Origin: Trichaptum fuscoviolaceum
Lineage: Eukaryota; Basidiomycota; Agaricomycetes; Hymenochaetales; Trichaptaceae
Assembly: GCA_910574455.1 (NCBI GenBank)
Contig: CAJSYZ010000012.1
Coordinates: 923,317 to 987,316, forward strand
DNA length: 64,000 nt
Reading direction: 5' to 3'
In this document: positions 45,131 through 58,480 of the stretch, piece by piece
How positions within the stretch are numbered: position 1 is the stretch's first letter
Layout of the letters: each line of letters begins with the position of its first letter
Made by a program: the position numbers and the translations under genes
Notes under the pieces: generated by a model
What the model was told of the DNA's origin: nothing
What the model saw: only the letters and a program-made list of their open reading frames with translations
The model's database searches: none

Positions 45131-47881
45131 GTTTAGGTCGAAGGAGTGAGTTGAGAAAAGGAAGTTAAAAGCCCTCAGAAAAAACAAATGAGTGATAGAG
45201 GACTGCTGGTGCTGCTTGACCTTCTGCCATCCTCTTTATACCTTTGCGATACCAAAGGGATGACTGAAAGCGATTTGGCGTATTCCCGAGCATCGTTGAC
45301 AGAGCCGACTGATCGCACGAAACCGTCTCACAAAAGCGACATATCTACTGCTGAGATATTTCCATCAGATATTCCATTATTTCCGAAGTCGAGCAAATCA
45401 GGCGTTTTCTGCAGCTGAGGCATTGTTTTCCGAAGGACTGCCGCGTACCCCTGACGATCCGCCGAGAAGAAAACATAAAAACCCAGTTCATGTGCTAGCG
45501 AGCAAGGCACGGCCAGGGAGAGTGAAATTTCGAATGCAATCGGCTGACAGTAGGCGCGAGCGGATGCCGATCACAGTGGGAACGAACGGAAGCACGCCGG
45601 ATGAGTGAATACAAGCAAAAGAGACTTCAATGTCTTCTGTTATGGTCTCGCCCAGCGGCCAAGATCTTGGGTTCTCCGAAGGTCGCTGTCGATTACGTTC
45701 GCATACAACCAGCCGCCGGTGCCTGCGAGGCGTTTCCGGTGGATGCTGTAGAATGCTTTACGATGCAGAAGTTCTGGCGACGCGCTGCTTGTCACATTCA
45801 TGAATTCGATCATAGTGGAGATATAAGAGGACTTGATTTCTGAACGTAGTGGCTTAGCAGGCCTGGTCTCTAACTCTAAGTGAAGATACATTTTATGTTA
45901 GATTTGTTTCTCAAAGAGAAAGGGACGAACGCGAATTTGGCTCAAGAAGGCCTCAATGCTTTTAAGTAGGCGTCGGCAAGACAGAAGGCCGTGCATCTAT
46001 TTCCCGCGAACGGAGGCCGAACAAAATCAATACGCGAAACTGCGCACCAGCTTTAGTACAGATACATATTACAGCTTCCACATAAGGCGGAGATAGCTTA
46101 CCGAGTGAGTTTCAAAGCCAACAGCTTTCTGGTCTCCTCAGAGTTATTGCGCAGCAAGCAATTCACGCGAAACGCCGGGTCCAAATGTCCTGGATTTACA
46201 AATGCCTCAACGGATCATCGTCCGGAGAGAACGACACACATATAAGATATGAGCCGGAATTTGTCAGATTATTGAGTATGTCAAGAGCATATAGCGGCCG
46301 CCTCTTCTGTGGAAATTTATTACGAAGGTACCTGACAGGTTGCCAGAGATTTACCAGATTTGTTTCCGCATCAACGGAATCAAAGAGCGCAAAGGCGTAT
46401 GTCTTGTTATCGGAAAGAATAAGTTGGAGCAGCATTATATTTGTCAAGAAAACAATGCCAGTGTGCGGACTTCGTTACTAGTATAATGAGAGTGAGAATG
46501 AAACGTTCCACTATCAAATTGAAGTTTAATCCCAAAGTACTACTAGTATATATAGGCCATGCTTAGGGCCGGCTATAAATGATGTCATTAAGTGCTAGAA
46601 TTGATCGTTTGCGATAGTGGTAATTTTTTTCTTCACTCTCTTCTCCTCACCTGTCCCTTCAAAAGTGATTTTGGTTTAGTGTTCGAAATCTCAAGCTGGA
46701 TAAATTAGAAGCTTAAACAATAGGGAGCTCCTAGGAGACTTGTCTGAGTGAGGCAACAAGCCGTACCGTTGGATCTGCAATCGCCAAGACGAAATAGTTT
46801 TTCGATTGACTATTTCCGGACCATTGCTTGCCTTTGCATTCCCTTACCTCAACGCGAATAGACAATAGACTAATGTCTAAAGTTGTGCGTTCTACTGCGT
46901 CCCTACTGCAGCCAATCGTCTGTCTGAAATATCTACATAGCTGCACGTGGAATACTGGACATCAATCTTAGGCCTGCGACTCTCATTTGAAGCCAACTAT
47001 TAGCTAAAGAAGTGCGCACTGTTTAATCTTCAGTCAACTGGCAAGAGAAGCCTGAGGGGGCACGACAAGTTACCGCAGATTTGTTGCAAGTCCGTGTCGT
47101 CACGGTGATGATTCGTTACGTAAGCTAACTGATTTAACGACTCCTCTATTTACTTACGATACATTCCATGCAGACCTAAGCTCAATGTCAAAATGTCTTC
47201 AGAGATTGCTCCCGGGAGCATAGAGGGACTACCAGAGCTCTGTGTGTGATTTTATAGCGAAAATAATTGGTGGAAGTCTGACAGAATGAACAGGTTGGAG
47301 TGATGCGCATAGCGAGGCCTTGAAGCAAATGAGACCATCTTGCATTACCTTGCACACATCAACCCACTCAGACACATTTTATGACTCGCTAGTTCCCGTG
47401 GATGAGATCTATGTCGAATGGTGTCTGACATAGACTACAATCTCTTATTCAGTTTCCAGGTATTTTCCCCCATCCTTTCTACTTATCAACTTATTTCTTA
47501 CTGAGCTCGTTATATCAGATATACTAGTGTGGTATAGGCTCGTCAACTCCTTTCAGGTGCCGTCCAAAGATCTAAGACGCAGTCCATAGTATCGAGATAG
47601 AGGCAGAAGGTCGACCTTGATGTCAAAACGTTACTAAACAACGCCCTCTCAGGTGATCGTGTCGCGTCGTGTTTCGCGTGCCCGCTAATGAGTGACTAAA
47701 TATAGGCACTGTGGTAGCCTATTGAACTTCAAAATTTCTAATAAACCGCGCCTAACCATTCCCCGTTCCGTGCCCATTTCCGGCAGCTCCCTCGTCCCTT
47801 TTCCTTAATCTGCTCCCTCCATATTCCCTTTCTTTCACTACCTTTCATCCGCGAATATCATCTCGATATCAATAACTCACG
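45131..47881. other. Long intergenic stretch
   Basis: 2.7 kb between the divergent laccase and zinc-finger genes with no supported gene. All open frames are short and unlike protein. 47700-47880 is pyrimidine-rich (many CT and CCTTT runs), as expected for the leader of the zinc-finger gene. Confidence 0.6.
45234..45240 (-). promoter_or_regulatory. TATA box of the laccase gene
   Basis: TATAAAG on the minus strand lies about 105 bp upstream of the laccase start codon, a usual distance for fungal genes. Confidence 0.5.
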
Positions 47882-49587
47882 ATGAACAAAGGCCACTTGT
47901 CTCCAGACATGGCTGCGAGCGGCGTACTAGTTATCGACCCACTTACGGGATTACATCGATATCCAAGGCCTGGAGAAGCAAGCTTGCTACAGGTTCAAGC
48001 TCTCCAACACCCGACGAACTCAGGGACACAAGGAAGAAGCCTCCGGCGTCCGCCTCTGCATGGGGTTAGTGATCCCCTTTATACCTATACTCTTTCATTA
48101 ACTCTCGGTATTCATATCCATACCCACGTCCACAGATCCCTGACGCCCACCTGCAGCCGCAGGTGGACGCGCAGAACGCGTCCTCTTTTGCTGGATTCAC
48201 CTGGGGCAAAGAGAACAACGCGTTTAACGCGTCACAGGCGCGTGCGTGTGGCCTACAAGCCACGACCTTCAACCAGAGCTACAGCGAGGAACCCTACTTG
48301 GCCCCCTATCAACCTTCCTTACCATCTACAAGCTCGCTACAACATGCTCATCCGTTTCTCATCCATCCCAATGCGTCGTTCCCACCACCCTTGAGTCAAA
48401 GAGGCTTTGAGGAAGACACGCTTGGACTTCGCAATTTCAGCGCAGAAGCAAACACTCTGTCAGACGGGCTTGGACATAGAACTTCCTCTTCCTGTGCGTG
48501 TTTACATCCCTTTTACTCTCCTTCCACTGACTTCAAGGGCCGCAGCTAATCGCCGTTATCACGAATATGGAGAGTACTCTCAAGTCACTGCGTATAACGT
48601 TGGACATGCTTTGAGTGAGTGACTTCATTTCCTGAGATAACACATCCTTCTCACCTTTTTGTGTCCTCAGACAACCAATACTGTGGAGGTTATGCTAGTT
48701 CGGCAAAGAGTCAATGCTATCATCCCCAACCTCATGGAGCTTCCTATACTCCTCATCAATTTCAAGGCCCTTCGCAGCTCATGACTGGATCCGAGAGTCA
48801 TACGCGCTATGAGTCCACGCAAGTCACGTCATACATGCCAACACTCCGAGGTCAGACTCAAAGCGCAGTCGCTTGTCATACCACAAACGGGTATCAGTCT
48901 ATCTCTCCCGCAATCGTAGCGCAGGACGCTCATCATGCAAATGAGCTCAATGCTATGGATATTCATTTGACTCCGATGGTACCAGCACCCGAGGAGCAGA
49001 ACCAAGATACAGTCCCTTCTCCTGGTCCGGGCGTACACAAGCGGACGATGAAAGAACTCATTGAACAGGAAGCATTGTCCAAAGACACGGGCAGTCATAT
49101 CGTTCACAACCACGTTACGGCCAATGAAGGGAATTCCGTAGCGCCGAAGCATCTTAGCATGCTCAACCGCCTGAATGTCTCAGAATTAATACCTTCCAGC
49201 ATCGAGTGTATGACAGTATACGAGTTGTTCAAGGCCATTGGACAGGATGCTGGTATGCACGCAGTTCTTGAAATTTGTCCAGTCCACACGCTGGCAGAAA
49301 CCTTGCTTAAAGAAGGGTGGTCAGTGGCTCAGGTTCGTGAGCAGATGGAGGCGTGGGCTGCTCAAGTAGACCAGGTCGCTGAGCAGCGGGTGCCCCCCAC
49401 TCCTGCCAGTGCTCCACGTTACGTCTGCACTCTGGATGGATGTGGCAAAACGTTCGCCAACAAACAAAGTTTGTCAACACATCAGAAGACGACCAAGGCA
49501 CATAACAATGGTGTCGTGTTCATCTGTGAAAGATGTGGACAGGATTTCACCCGCAAGGATTCTCTTGAAAGACACAATTGCGAATAA
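47882..49587 (+). CDS. C2H2 zinc-finger transcription factor
   Basis: Four exons (47882-48064, 48136-48493, 48546-48614, 48671-49587) give 508 residues. The first 350 residues are Ser/Gln/His/Pro-rich and low in complexity, as in activation domains. A predicted helical region (TVYELFKAIGQDAGMHAV) follows. Two C2H2 fingers close the protein: CTLDGCGKTFANKQSLSTHQ with a second His after KTTKAH, and CERCGQDFTRKDSLERH ending in Cys in place of the last His. The terminal stop comes just after NCE. It is a likely nuclear DNA-binding protein. The target is unknown; it diverges from the laccase gene 2.7 kb away. Confidence 0.88.
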
Positions 49588-51142
49588 GCAAACATCCGTG
49601 TGTTATAATCGTGTATTTACAATCAAATTAATCTGTAACTTCTCTTTTTATAGACTACATCTTAAAGTAATTGTATGTGTTACAGAATGAACGCTATTGA
49701 CTGAGTGCAGAGAGATGGCGCAACTTCACCATCGTAGAGAATGCCGGATATCATACTTAAATACATCTGTGCCAGTTGTATGCGACATTCCGCTTACAGA
49801 ATTCAACGCAACTCTCCCAACCATTGGCAACCCTATTACGCATGACTTCCTTTAACTACTGTATATACCCCGTCTGGAAGCAAGCATATAGACCCCCAGA
49901 TGTGTTCAGGATGTATTAGAAGCTACTCATTAGGGAATCAACCGAGATTGACGAGGGACAGGGGACCCGTCCATATCGACCTTTCAATCTCGCAGCGGGT
50001 TTAGATTTAGAGGATAATCATCAAGTCCATCAAAGTCTAGATCACGCCCCAGGAAGAAGTCATGGACGAATGGTCCTTTGCAGCGTTGGAAAGAGATAGT
50101 CCTATATCGCTTTCGATAAGATAGCGGTGGGAGAGCAGGGCTGTGTCCTACATAATTGAGGTTGACTGAAACACACAAGTGTAAATGTCTGATAACGAGG
50201 AATTGAGCGTGACCGAGCGATTGTGGCCTGCGCACCCTTCGCTAAGGGAAAAAGGAACGGCATGGATAAGAAGAGGTTGATGCTATGTCAATTTGTTCCA
50301 TAAAGTGACCATGAGTAGGTAGAAAATGTGTCATAGTGCGAGAGAGTGCTAGCGGTTTCCGCGAGAAAACCTCTTTGTGTCGGCTCTGTCGAGACTTTAA
50401 GTTCGTCGTGCCAACGAGACGGGATGCGACTTGGCATGACTTACGTTTGCGTGATCTGACATTTGATTTGGATCTTCCGCACCACTACCATCAGTTATCA
50501 CATTGGCCTCCAAACTCGTTAAGCTGCATCAAGGAAGCTCACCTATATAATCTATATCAACCGACAAGCAAAAGACGACGTATGAGTTTCCCAACGTGCC
50601 TTTCAGCTCGCAAACTACACACCTCTGAGGCTGAGCACGATAACCCCTCCCCCCGCACACAACTCAAACCAAGACTATCGCTTCGTTATTTAAGCCACTC
50701 GCGAACACTTCACTGATACCAGACCCTGGTCGTACACATCGCGTCAAGCCGTCGTCTTTATTGTGATAAGCCTGCGTTTTGCACGATTTCTAACCCTCTT
50801 GTAATCCATCAGCCAAAACCATGACTGCCATCTGGTTCTACGGTATTCCCATTACGAGCCCGCGTATGCGAAGGAAAATAATGTAGTTGGGTGATCGAAG
50901 GACAAGGAGCGGTTAAGGAAGATTCTGGACATTGAAAAGGCGGGGAGGTGTAGACGAGCTCAGGGCCGGCATCAACGCGTCTATCAGGGCGTCACGGTTA
51001 TACAACGGTGTGCCAGCAGAGCCACTAGAATTGAAAAACATATCGCACAGACTCAAGAGAGGTCGTACTTCATTTTTTTAAGGAGATACATCATTAAGGG
51101 AACAGCCTAACGATAACTCCGTACTGAAGTCGCGAGCTCCGC
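49588..51142. other. Intergenic with weak frames
   Basis: A minus-strand frame at about 49984-50170 after a possible acceptor has a coherent acidic end (GRDLDFDGLDDYPLNLN) and may be part of a small gene, but no start or second exon could be set. The plus-strand frame at 50336-50716 has no recognisable content. Confidence 0.35.
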
Positions 51143-51799
51143 TTAATCATTTGCGCAAGCAACGAACCCGTCATAAGAGGCAGCTCCAGTATGTGTAACG
51201 ACGCTAATGGAGAAAAGTGGTCAGGCGCTATAACTATGAAAGATGAAAGTAAACACTAACGCGCAGTACGTGCCGCTCTCTGTGAAAACAACGCGGTCTG
51301 TTCCGGGCGATTGATAATTGCTCGATGTCGAAGTGTAGATGGCACCAGTAGGCATGATAGGGAACTACACATCGATATCAATAAAAAGGGCATTTACATA
51401 AAACCGAACGACCCATACCTCATACCATGGGCCGTTGCCACTGCACCATAGTGTTATGTGCTCGGAAGATTCACTTAAAGAGGGCAGAAAGACACGTGGC
51501 ATTCGTTGAACATTCATACGAGTACAGAGAGAGGCTTGTAGTTTTTACCTGTAGTATTGATGTGGGTAGTCATCTGCGAGGCAACCAAGGTTCAGTTGAT
51601 TAAATTAAAGGAAGAGGCTTTCGGAGCAGAAGCACCCACCAGGGAGGTTGCCGCTATTAAGATCTTTCACACCAGCGTTAATGGCAGCTTCGATTGCAGA
51701 TACTGAGTACTTGTTGCTTCCGCACGTCACTGTCCCTGACGGGAGAGCGGCGAGTGCAACAGCAGCAGATAATGCAAGAGCGAGAAGGCGAGCGAGCAT
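51143..51799 (-). CDS. Secreted guanyl-specific ribonuclease, T1 type
   Basis: Five exons (51640-51799, 51549-51573, 51419-51473, 51261-51364, 51143-51203) give 134 residues. A signal peptide (MLARLLALALSAAVALA) is followed by a mature protein of about 115 residues with the fungal RNase T1 fold landmarks: TCGSNKYS, DYPHQYY with the catalytic His, WYEFPIMP with the catalytic Glu, GTDRVVF with the Arg, and VVTHTGAASYDGF with the second catalytic His. Cysteines are placed for the usual disulfides. The family cleaves RNA 3' of guanosine outside the cell, for phosphate or nucleotide supply or defence. Length and residues are complete, so it should be active. Confidence 0.92.
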
Positions 51800-53531
51800 T
51801 TTAAGACAGACAGCACAGTGTTTTACTCGAGTGAAAGGCTCAGCCACAACTGAGTAGTGACTTTTCTTGTGCAACCTTCCTTCCTTATATCCTGTTTTCC
51901 TGAGGTCCATCATATGGCAGTAGAACGGACAGCGCGATCCTTCGGACGCGAAGTGCGCTCGTCGGAAGAATACTGTCATTATGAGAAGCCGAGTATCTCA
52001 TTAACGTACTGACAACGCAGCGCAGAACGCGAGAGCGAGAGGCCTCACGCCGCACCAGACCAGATTTGGCACAGCGCAGCATGTGCAGAAAGATGACCTC
52101 CATATCAATCGTCCGTATATCTCTCGAACGTTTTGACGGCGATTCGGCGTTACGTGCACAAGTCCAGCATGCGTTAGTCGGTGCCGAGGGGCGTTTAGCT
52201 ATCTGGCATGGACACGTAGGCACGACGGCCAGAAGCCATGCGGACGAAGCCCCCGTCTTGCACCGGCAGCGACGTTCTTAACGCACGTTGTGCCCGATAT
52301 GATCAAGCTGCGAAGCTGTTTAGCCATGTACGTTTCTATCCCAGAAGATACTGCCCATCACGGGGTCGAGAGTGGCATAACTCCAGGACAAGTTACGCAA
52401 CGAAACAAGCCGGGAGAAGTTCACACCAATTAGCTCGTCCGGCTCCGGCGATAGTTGATTAACAAAGTCCCCAAACTAGCTTCGCAGCAGAGGATCTATT
52501 ATCAGCCCAATAATAGTTACCTCAGACATATAAAGCTGAGATCATATGGACTGTCGCACCTTCGATGAAGCGTATCTACGCCATGTGCAATGGCGGTCTT
52601 CGAGTAGCTATAGACGTTGCGAACGGCGCCAGAGATGTCCCTTGGAATGTCCATGTGGTCACAAGGGCTCGAAACCAGAATTAGAACACATTATCCATGG
52701 CGAGCCTCAGTCACAGAATTGAAAGTTTTCAGGCAAAGCTCCATCTTGCGAGGCATCGTTCCAGGCGTTCCATCGAACGTGTGTGAAATCCATTTATTCA
52801 GTATGTTGAATATGCAAACGTTCGATAATGATGTAGAACAAAGAGGGCTATTGACCACGGTCGATGAAGGAGGTAATACGGTCGCTAAAGTTCGAATCGA
52901 ATTATTTGTTTATTTGGTTCTGTTTGTAGCCCTAGTACTTTGGCACCCACTCCAGAAGAACATTTGTATTCCAGTAAAATTACAACTTTACATTTCTGGT
53001 TCCAAGATGACGATACCAAGGAACTTGACTAAGGCAGGATAATAGGTGAGACTTGAAGAAAGAAACGGTAGGAAGGAACTACTATGACAATATCCCCATG
53101 ATAACTTAGTATGCACAGCACCATCAATGACTTGCCCAACCCTCTGAAAAGTTTCAGGCAAAGCACCGAAGAAGAAATGATACAACTCGGGGAAAATAGC
53201 TTAGAAAGCGAAGAGTGTTGAACGAAACCGATGGGAAAACATTGGTAGTAACAGTGTTACAGAATTGAGAGCCAGGATAGATAGAGGACGGATGGATTGC
53301 AATGAAGTGAGAATGCCCGTTTATACGTGGATGCTTGATAGAGAAAGGCAGTGGAATGTGTGAGAAAGCGCCGGGCAATGGAGGACGGTCGTAGGGTGGT
53401 CGTGCTAGAGTTACATTCAAAAGCGATCGATGCGCTCAAAAGCGAATCCAGGTCCATGTCAAAGAAGGAAAACCAGACGAAAAAAAGAAGCATGCTCCGA
53501 AGACAACGATGATTCGAAATAATAGACAAGT
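51800..53531. other. Intergenic, no gene seen
   Basis: Promoter of the ribonuclease gene at the left, 3' UTR of the zinc-finger gene at the right. The plus-strand frame at 52617-53042 is open but shows no recognisable content. Confidence 0.55.
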
Positions 53532-55668
53532 TTAAAGCTGAAGTAGAAAAGGACATCAGAAACGCATCTTCAAACGGGACGTACAGGCTGAATGAACTCA
53601 CATCCATGTCCACAGCCATACCCTCCCACTCTTCTTCTCTCACAGCCATTTGCCGATTCTCCTCTTCGTGGTCTTTCTTCCAGCCCCTCTCACCACCACG
53701 CCTTGCGAAGGCGCTATTAGAGTACTCATACTCTGGATGGCCATCAGGGCTAGTACGGCTGCCATAGCTATCGTAGCTGCCGAATGTACCGTAGCTGCCA
53801 TAAGCACCCGCGCTTCCACCTCGACTGAACCTTGCGGACGCTGGGACGCTGCCGCTCTTGCTCGCACTAGACACTTCATCGTCGTCAAGGCCGTTGCCAG
53901 TATTATCTTCTGGTCCAGGGGATACGGAGACGATCTCCTCAAGATCCTCGTCGCCAGACACTACACTGCCCGAACGAAGATCAGAACGCGGCAAGGACCA
54001 ACCGCTCGACAAAGCACTACTGTCATACGAGACCGCAGAGAGCGCAGATCCAGGCATGCCAGCTTCGCGATACGCAGTAAAGCCGTTCTCGACGTAGCTT
54101 CCCGAGTAGGAGGAGCCAAAGAGAGCGCCTCTGGATCGTACAGCCATGGGCTGAGGTTTGGAAGGGGACGATATGGAAAGCGAAAACTGTTCCTCCTCTT
54201 TCACCTCCTTCAGTGCCGTGCCTCTTTGATCTGCGTACGGAGAGATGCTTGTTCCCGGTGGCACGACAGTCGCAGGAGTCGCTGTTGGATGTGCAAGGAC
54301 TCCTGGACGAATCTGTGTAATACCACCTTGTATCTTGAAGTCATGCATGCGTGGACCAGCGCCAGAGCTTGTCGTCGTGGATGCCGAGCCCGACCGCGTT
54401 CGGCCCATGCGAGGGGCAATAACACGGACGGGCATGGAATGGCCTGAACCGAGAGAGGTTGGCTTCGTCAAATTATCCCTAGCATTAGTCGATGATGGCG
54501 GAGGTAACAATCCTCCTGAGAGGTATGAAGGCCATTGAGAACGGTCTTCCGGTAATGATGAACCCGGGTCAAGATGAGTGAGAATAGCTGCAGCCTGCGA
54601 CAATTTCTGTTAGAGCATCGGCATGAAAGGCACGGGAACAGAGTGCTCACCTCAAGAAGCTGGACTTGTTGGTGCTTACTCAGAAGGAATTTACTCGCCT
54701 CCCGCCAATGGGGAGAATGCTCCCAGCGATGCTTAACCAGACAAGAGGGGTGGCGGTACACCTATGATTATATAAGCAAAATAGCATAAATGCGCAGTTT
54801 CAAGTGAGCCAAGGGCATCGAGGGTCTGAAGCGGAAGGGACAACAACGAGAGGGCAATCCAAATCGTTTCACGGCCAGTGGAAGGAATTCAAGTGGATCA
54901 AGTAGGAAGAGTATTGAGGGTACGGACCTTCGAACAACTCTCGCACTTGAAAATAGTCCCTCGCTTCTTGCCTTTGGTTAGCTTGCCATCCTTCCCGTCC
55001 TTCTTTGACCTCTTGCCCCCGTTGCCCGTAACACTCTCGATAACTGAGACATTGTCGTCCAGGTCATCCTCTACGTCGACTTCAATGTCATCGCCCCCCA
55101 CGCTGCTGGCGGCGTACGCGAAAGGAGGGTTCGGCACAGAGCTCGCCAGAGCACCGAGATTATGCAAGTGCATGTCCATGCTGTTGAAGTGAACATTGAC
55201 GTCGTATGACGACGGCGAAAATGAAGAATTCTGGCCGTTGAGCTGCGAACGAGAGCGCGTGTGTCTTATCGGGATAGACACTGGTGCAGGAACTGAGCTC
55301 GCTGCAGATAGCGAGAGGGATGCTAAAGAGGAGAGCGCAGAAGCCGCTATGTGCAGGTTCGCGGGCCTCCAATAAGGAAAGACATCAGTCCAAATCAAAA
55401 AGTTAGAATGAAAGTCCACATACCCTGTCCTCGTCACTGCCTCTCTTGCATCGCTCATTCGGCGAGCCTTCTGGCCAGTCGAGCTGAGGCGACGGTGCTT
55501 GAGAGCATGGCCCTGCTTTCCTGACAAGAGCTCCTTGGATTCCTTCTCCTTGAGCGCCTTTGAAGTGTCGTGGCCGACGGGAATGGGTGGGGCGGATGCA
55601 GCAGCCTGTGAGAGGTTGAACAAAGCTGAAAGCCCGCCAGGCTGGGGCGACGACACTGTTGTTGCCAT
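53532..55668 (-). CDS. C2H2 zinc-finger protein with a single finger
   Basis: Four main exons from the ATG at 55668 to a TAA at 53532 encode about 600 residues. Low-complexity Ala/Ser-rich N-terminal parts contain a basic KHRRLSSTGQKARR. An acidic run (DIEVDVEDDLDDN) and a Lys/Gly-rich patch precede the only finger, FKCESCSKVYRHPSCLVKHR, completed by WEH, which is split by an intron after SK. It is followed by a helical WREASKFLLSKHQQVQLLE segment, which I recall as conserved beside this finger in basidiomycetes. The rest is Ser/Gly/Tyr-rich and disordered. The last exon contributes only Leu before the stop. It is probably a nuclear regulator; targets unknown. Confidence 0.82.
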
Positions 55669-58480
55669 CTTCGTTCTAGGTGTGAATCGAGTTCAGCGGG
55701 ACGATAGGAGACGTGTCCCTTGTGCGAGCTGGCTCTGTGTGGCTGAAGTGCTGGCCAATGTCATGCAGCCACCCTTACTACTACGAGGGTTCCCGAGGCT
55801 GTGAATGTCGAATATCGTTATGACTGAAGACAGAACGATGATGAGTGCAAGTTTAATACAGCAAAGTAGACATGGGAGGATAACGAACAACAAGTTAAAT
55901 CTGAAACCGACGCTAAACAGCCAAATTGTACACGTTTCACAGGGGGAAAGCAAACTAAAGAAGCATAGTTAGAGGCCTGGTGGCACGGTGGCGAACGATG
56001 AGCGAAACGTCGAAGACAGTCAAAGAGCCATCGTGGACGTCGTCGGCAAAGGTGAGCACTCAAGCATGTCCGCTGAATCGAAAGAAATCGACAAATTCAA
56101 AGTCCGCCAAAATTTTGAATGCAGCTAACACTACCTAATCCGGCGCACTGCGCTACTTCCACTACCGAACTTTTCTTCTGCAAGATCATAGTTATTCTCA
56201 GCAAGGACTTGACAAGTCTAAAAGTGCTGAACATTACTTTCTACCTCTTTTCCCGTATCATGCAACAAACTGTGGCTTCTTGAGCGCCTTTAGTAGAGTC
56301 TAATTATGTCGCAATCAATCCCGAAATTATCGCCTTTCCCACTCCCCGAGTTTGGCGTGCCAATGGAAACTCACTCAAGTATTCAGTTGAGCTATAGGCT
56401 GGGTTATGTATGGCCTTTCCTGGGGGTGGTCTCTGCCAGATAGCTGATTGAACGTCCCTCTAAGCTTCCTATCTTCAGACACGTTTCTCAAGTTTACATG
56501 GTCTCTCACACCCACCGGCACACTGAGGCTAGTACTTGGTAGGTCTTCCGGAATTTGCACATACCAGTCATGGCGAGCCATACTAGATTTTTCATGAAGA
56601 TACGCACATATTTCAAAACAATAATAAGTGGCAGGCTGCAGGAACTTCAAAGCGGTGACTGCGTATGTATATGCATGGATGTATTGATGATCAATTGATA
56701 GCTCAATGATAGTAACCGCGATACACCATTTGAACTTCTGCGGTATAGGTACTCGTTATATGTAGCACAGTACGTCATATGATTCTCATCCGCAAAAGGG
56801 CTCTCGTTGCTACGATAAAGACAATATTACCACCGGGAGTTCATGTCGGAGCTCCAAGCGGATGATATGATTACATGTCGGAAGAACTGATTATTAGTTC
56901 AACCAGCATATATATGGACTTACATGCTTGAAGAGCTACTACTTTTGTGCAGTACGTGTTATCCATGAACTCCCAAAAGACGACTCTCGTCAACTTATTA
57001 CTGTAGCTAAAGTCGAGGTCCGACGTAAGCGCCCAGGAGAGCGCCCGCTATTAATATTTCCTTACATAAGACTTACTACATTAGTCATTTGAAAAAATCA
57101 CAACACGTCCTTCAACTTCCAAGTTCCTGCCAGCGGCAAAAAAGACGACAGTCATTGTTTAATCCATCGATGTTGATCCCTTTCAGTATCTGGAAATATG
57201 CATATAGACTCAACATATCTACACTTTTCTTGCGGGGTATACTGGATCAGTACTGTCAGGAATCAAGGTCGTGCAAGAACCTGTCCGACTTCTATAAGTT
57301 TGCTTCAAGCTTTGCAGTGAGTCCAGAATATTATGTGCTTATGTTGATGTTTATTGCTAAATCTTCGAAGGATGACGGTACTGTCGATTGCACGAAGGAC
57401 AATCTACCCAGCTATACCAAGAGGGCGAGGATATTTCTGCTGGGACTCTCTTCTGGTACTGAACATCCTGAAACCCCATGTCTGACAGTCATGAATAATC
57501 ACCGGGAAGATGATTTCTAACTCTCTGCTTATCTTTTAAAAGATAACTCGTCGATATCGGTCGTAGTTATTCCCCGCTATCCTACCTCTGCTCTTGCCGG
57601 GACAACGTGATTCGGTCATGCCCTCCTGTCACGTACAGTATAGGAATGCAATGGTCTACCTCAGAGCTCCTCGAGCTAACACGCATCCCAAGATGTCAGC
57701 TTTCCACTTTCTTATTGCAATGCAGAAAGAAGGACGTCATCTCAATCTATTGCTTACGGATTTAGACCAGTAATTACATCCAGCAGAGAGGTTGGATGTT
57801 CTGTTCGGTATGCCTTGGTGCTGGAACAGAAAGCAAGGGTGGATTTTTACGGTGAGATTTACATGCAATGACTTCGGACCTCGCTGATTTCAGGGACATA
57901 CAGCACGTCTCCTAGTGACATGTCTCTTCACTCCTTATAAGCTCCCCTATCATGACAGCTTATTCACAGACTACCAGGCCGCATAACGTTCAGTCCGAAT
58001 CCATTGATGCGGCCGCAGGTCTCGATTGCTGTGCATCCACTCTGTTTCCGCTACTGCTGCCGAACACCACTCCCGTCCTGCTTTTCCGCCTATCCTAGCT
58101 TCTGCATCATTACTCTGTGTACTGAATACGCTTCTCTCTATGGCAGCTACGCCGAGATGTTCTCCGACATTGTTGACCGGGCTCATCTCCCCCGCGTCCC
58201 TGAAGGGCTCGGGCCCCGATTTGCCTTTTATGGGCAGTGAGCGCTCTGGCCAACTCACCCGTAAGCCCTTGCGTCCTGCTCTCCAGCTCTCATTCGTGCG
58301 GTGCTATGGAATCCGTCGATAGTTGACCTCGGACCTGATGCCCGCTCTATTTTGGATGACTTACATCTCAGCGGCTTTCAGGGTCCTGCGTCAATTATGT
58401 AGGGATAAGTACCTGGGCCAGCCCTCGACGTTCTTTCTCCGGCGGTTCAGGCCCTCGCTTTTCTTCCCATTCTCTATCCT
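55669..58480. other. Intergenic, weak frames only
   Basis: An open frame at 57089-57520 lacks an ATG at its start and has no recognisable motif. 58000-58480 is pyrimidine-rich and is the likely leader of the ABC transporter. No RNA gene was seen. Confidence 0.5.

Noticed and set aside
52617..53042. Open frame of 141 codons on the plus strand
   Set aside because: No recognised content or splice support. It lies antisense to the likely 3' region of the zinc-finger gene.
53640..54447. Long plus-strand frame opposite the zinc-finger gene
   Set aside because: A shadow of the Ser/Gly-rich coding strand. Its Arg- and Ala-rich translation mirrors the biased codons of the real gene.
57089..57520. 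Open frame of 143 codons
   Set aside because: It begins at TTG, has no in-frame upstream exon or recognised motif, and its composition looks random.
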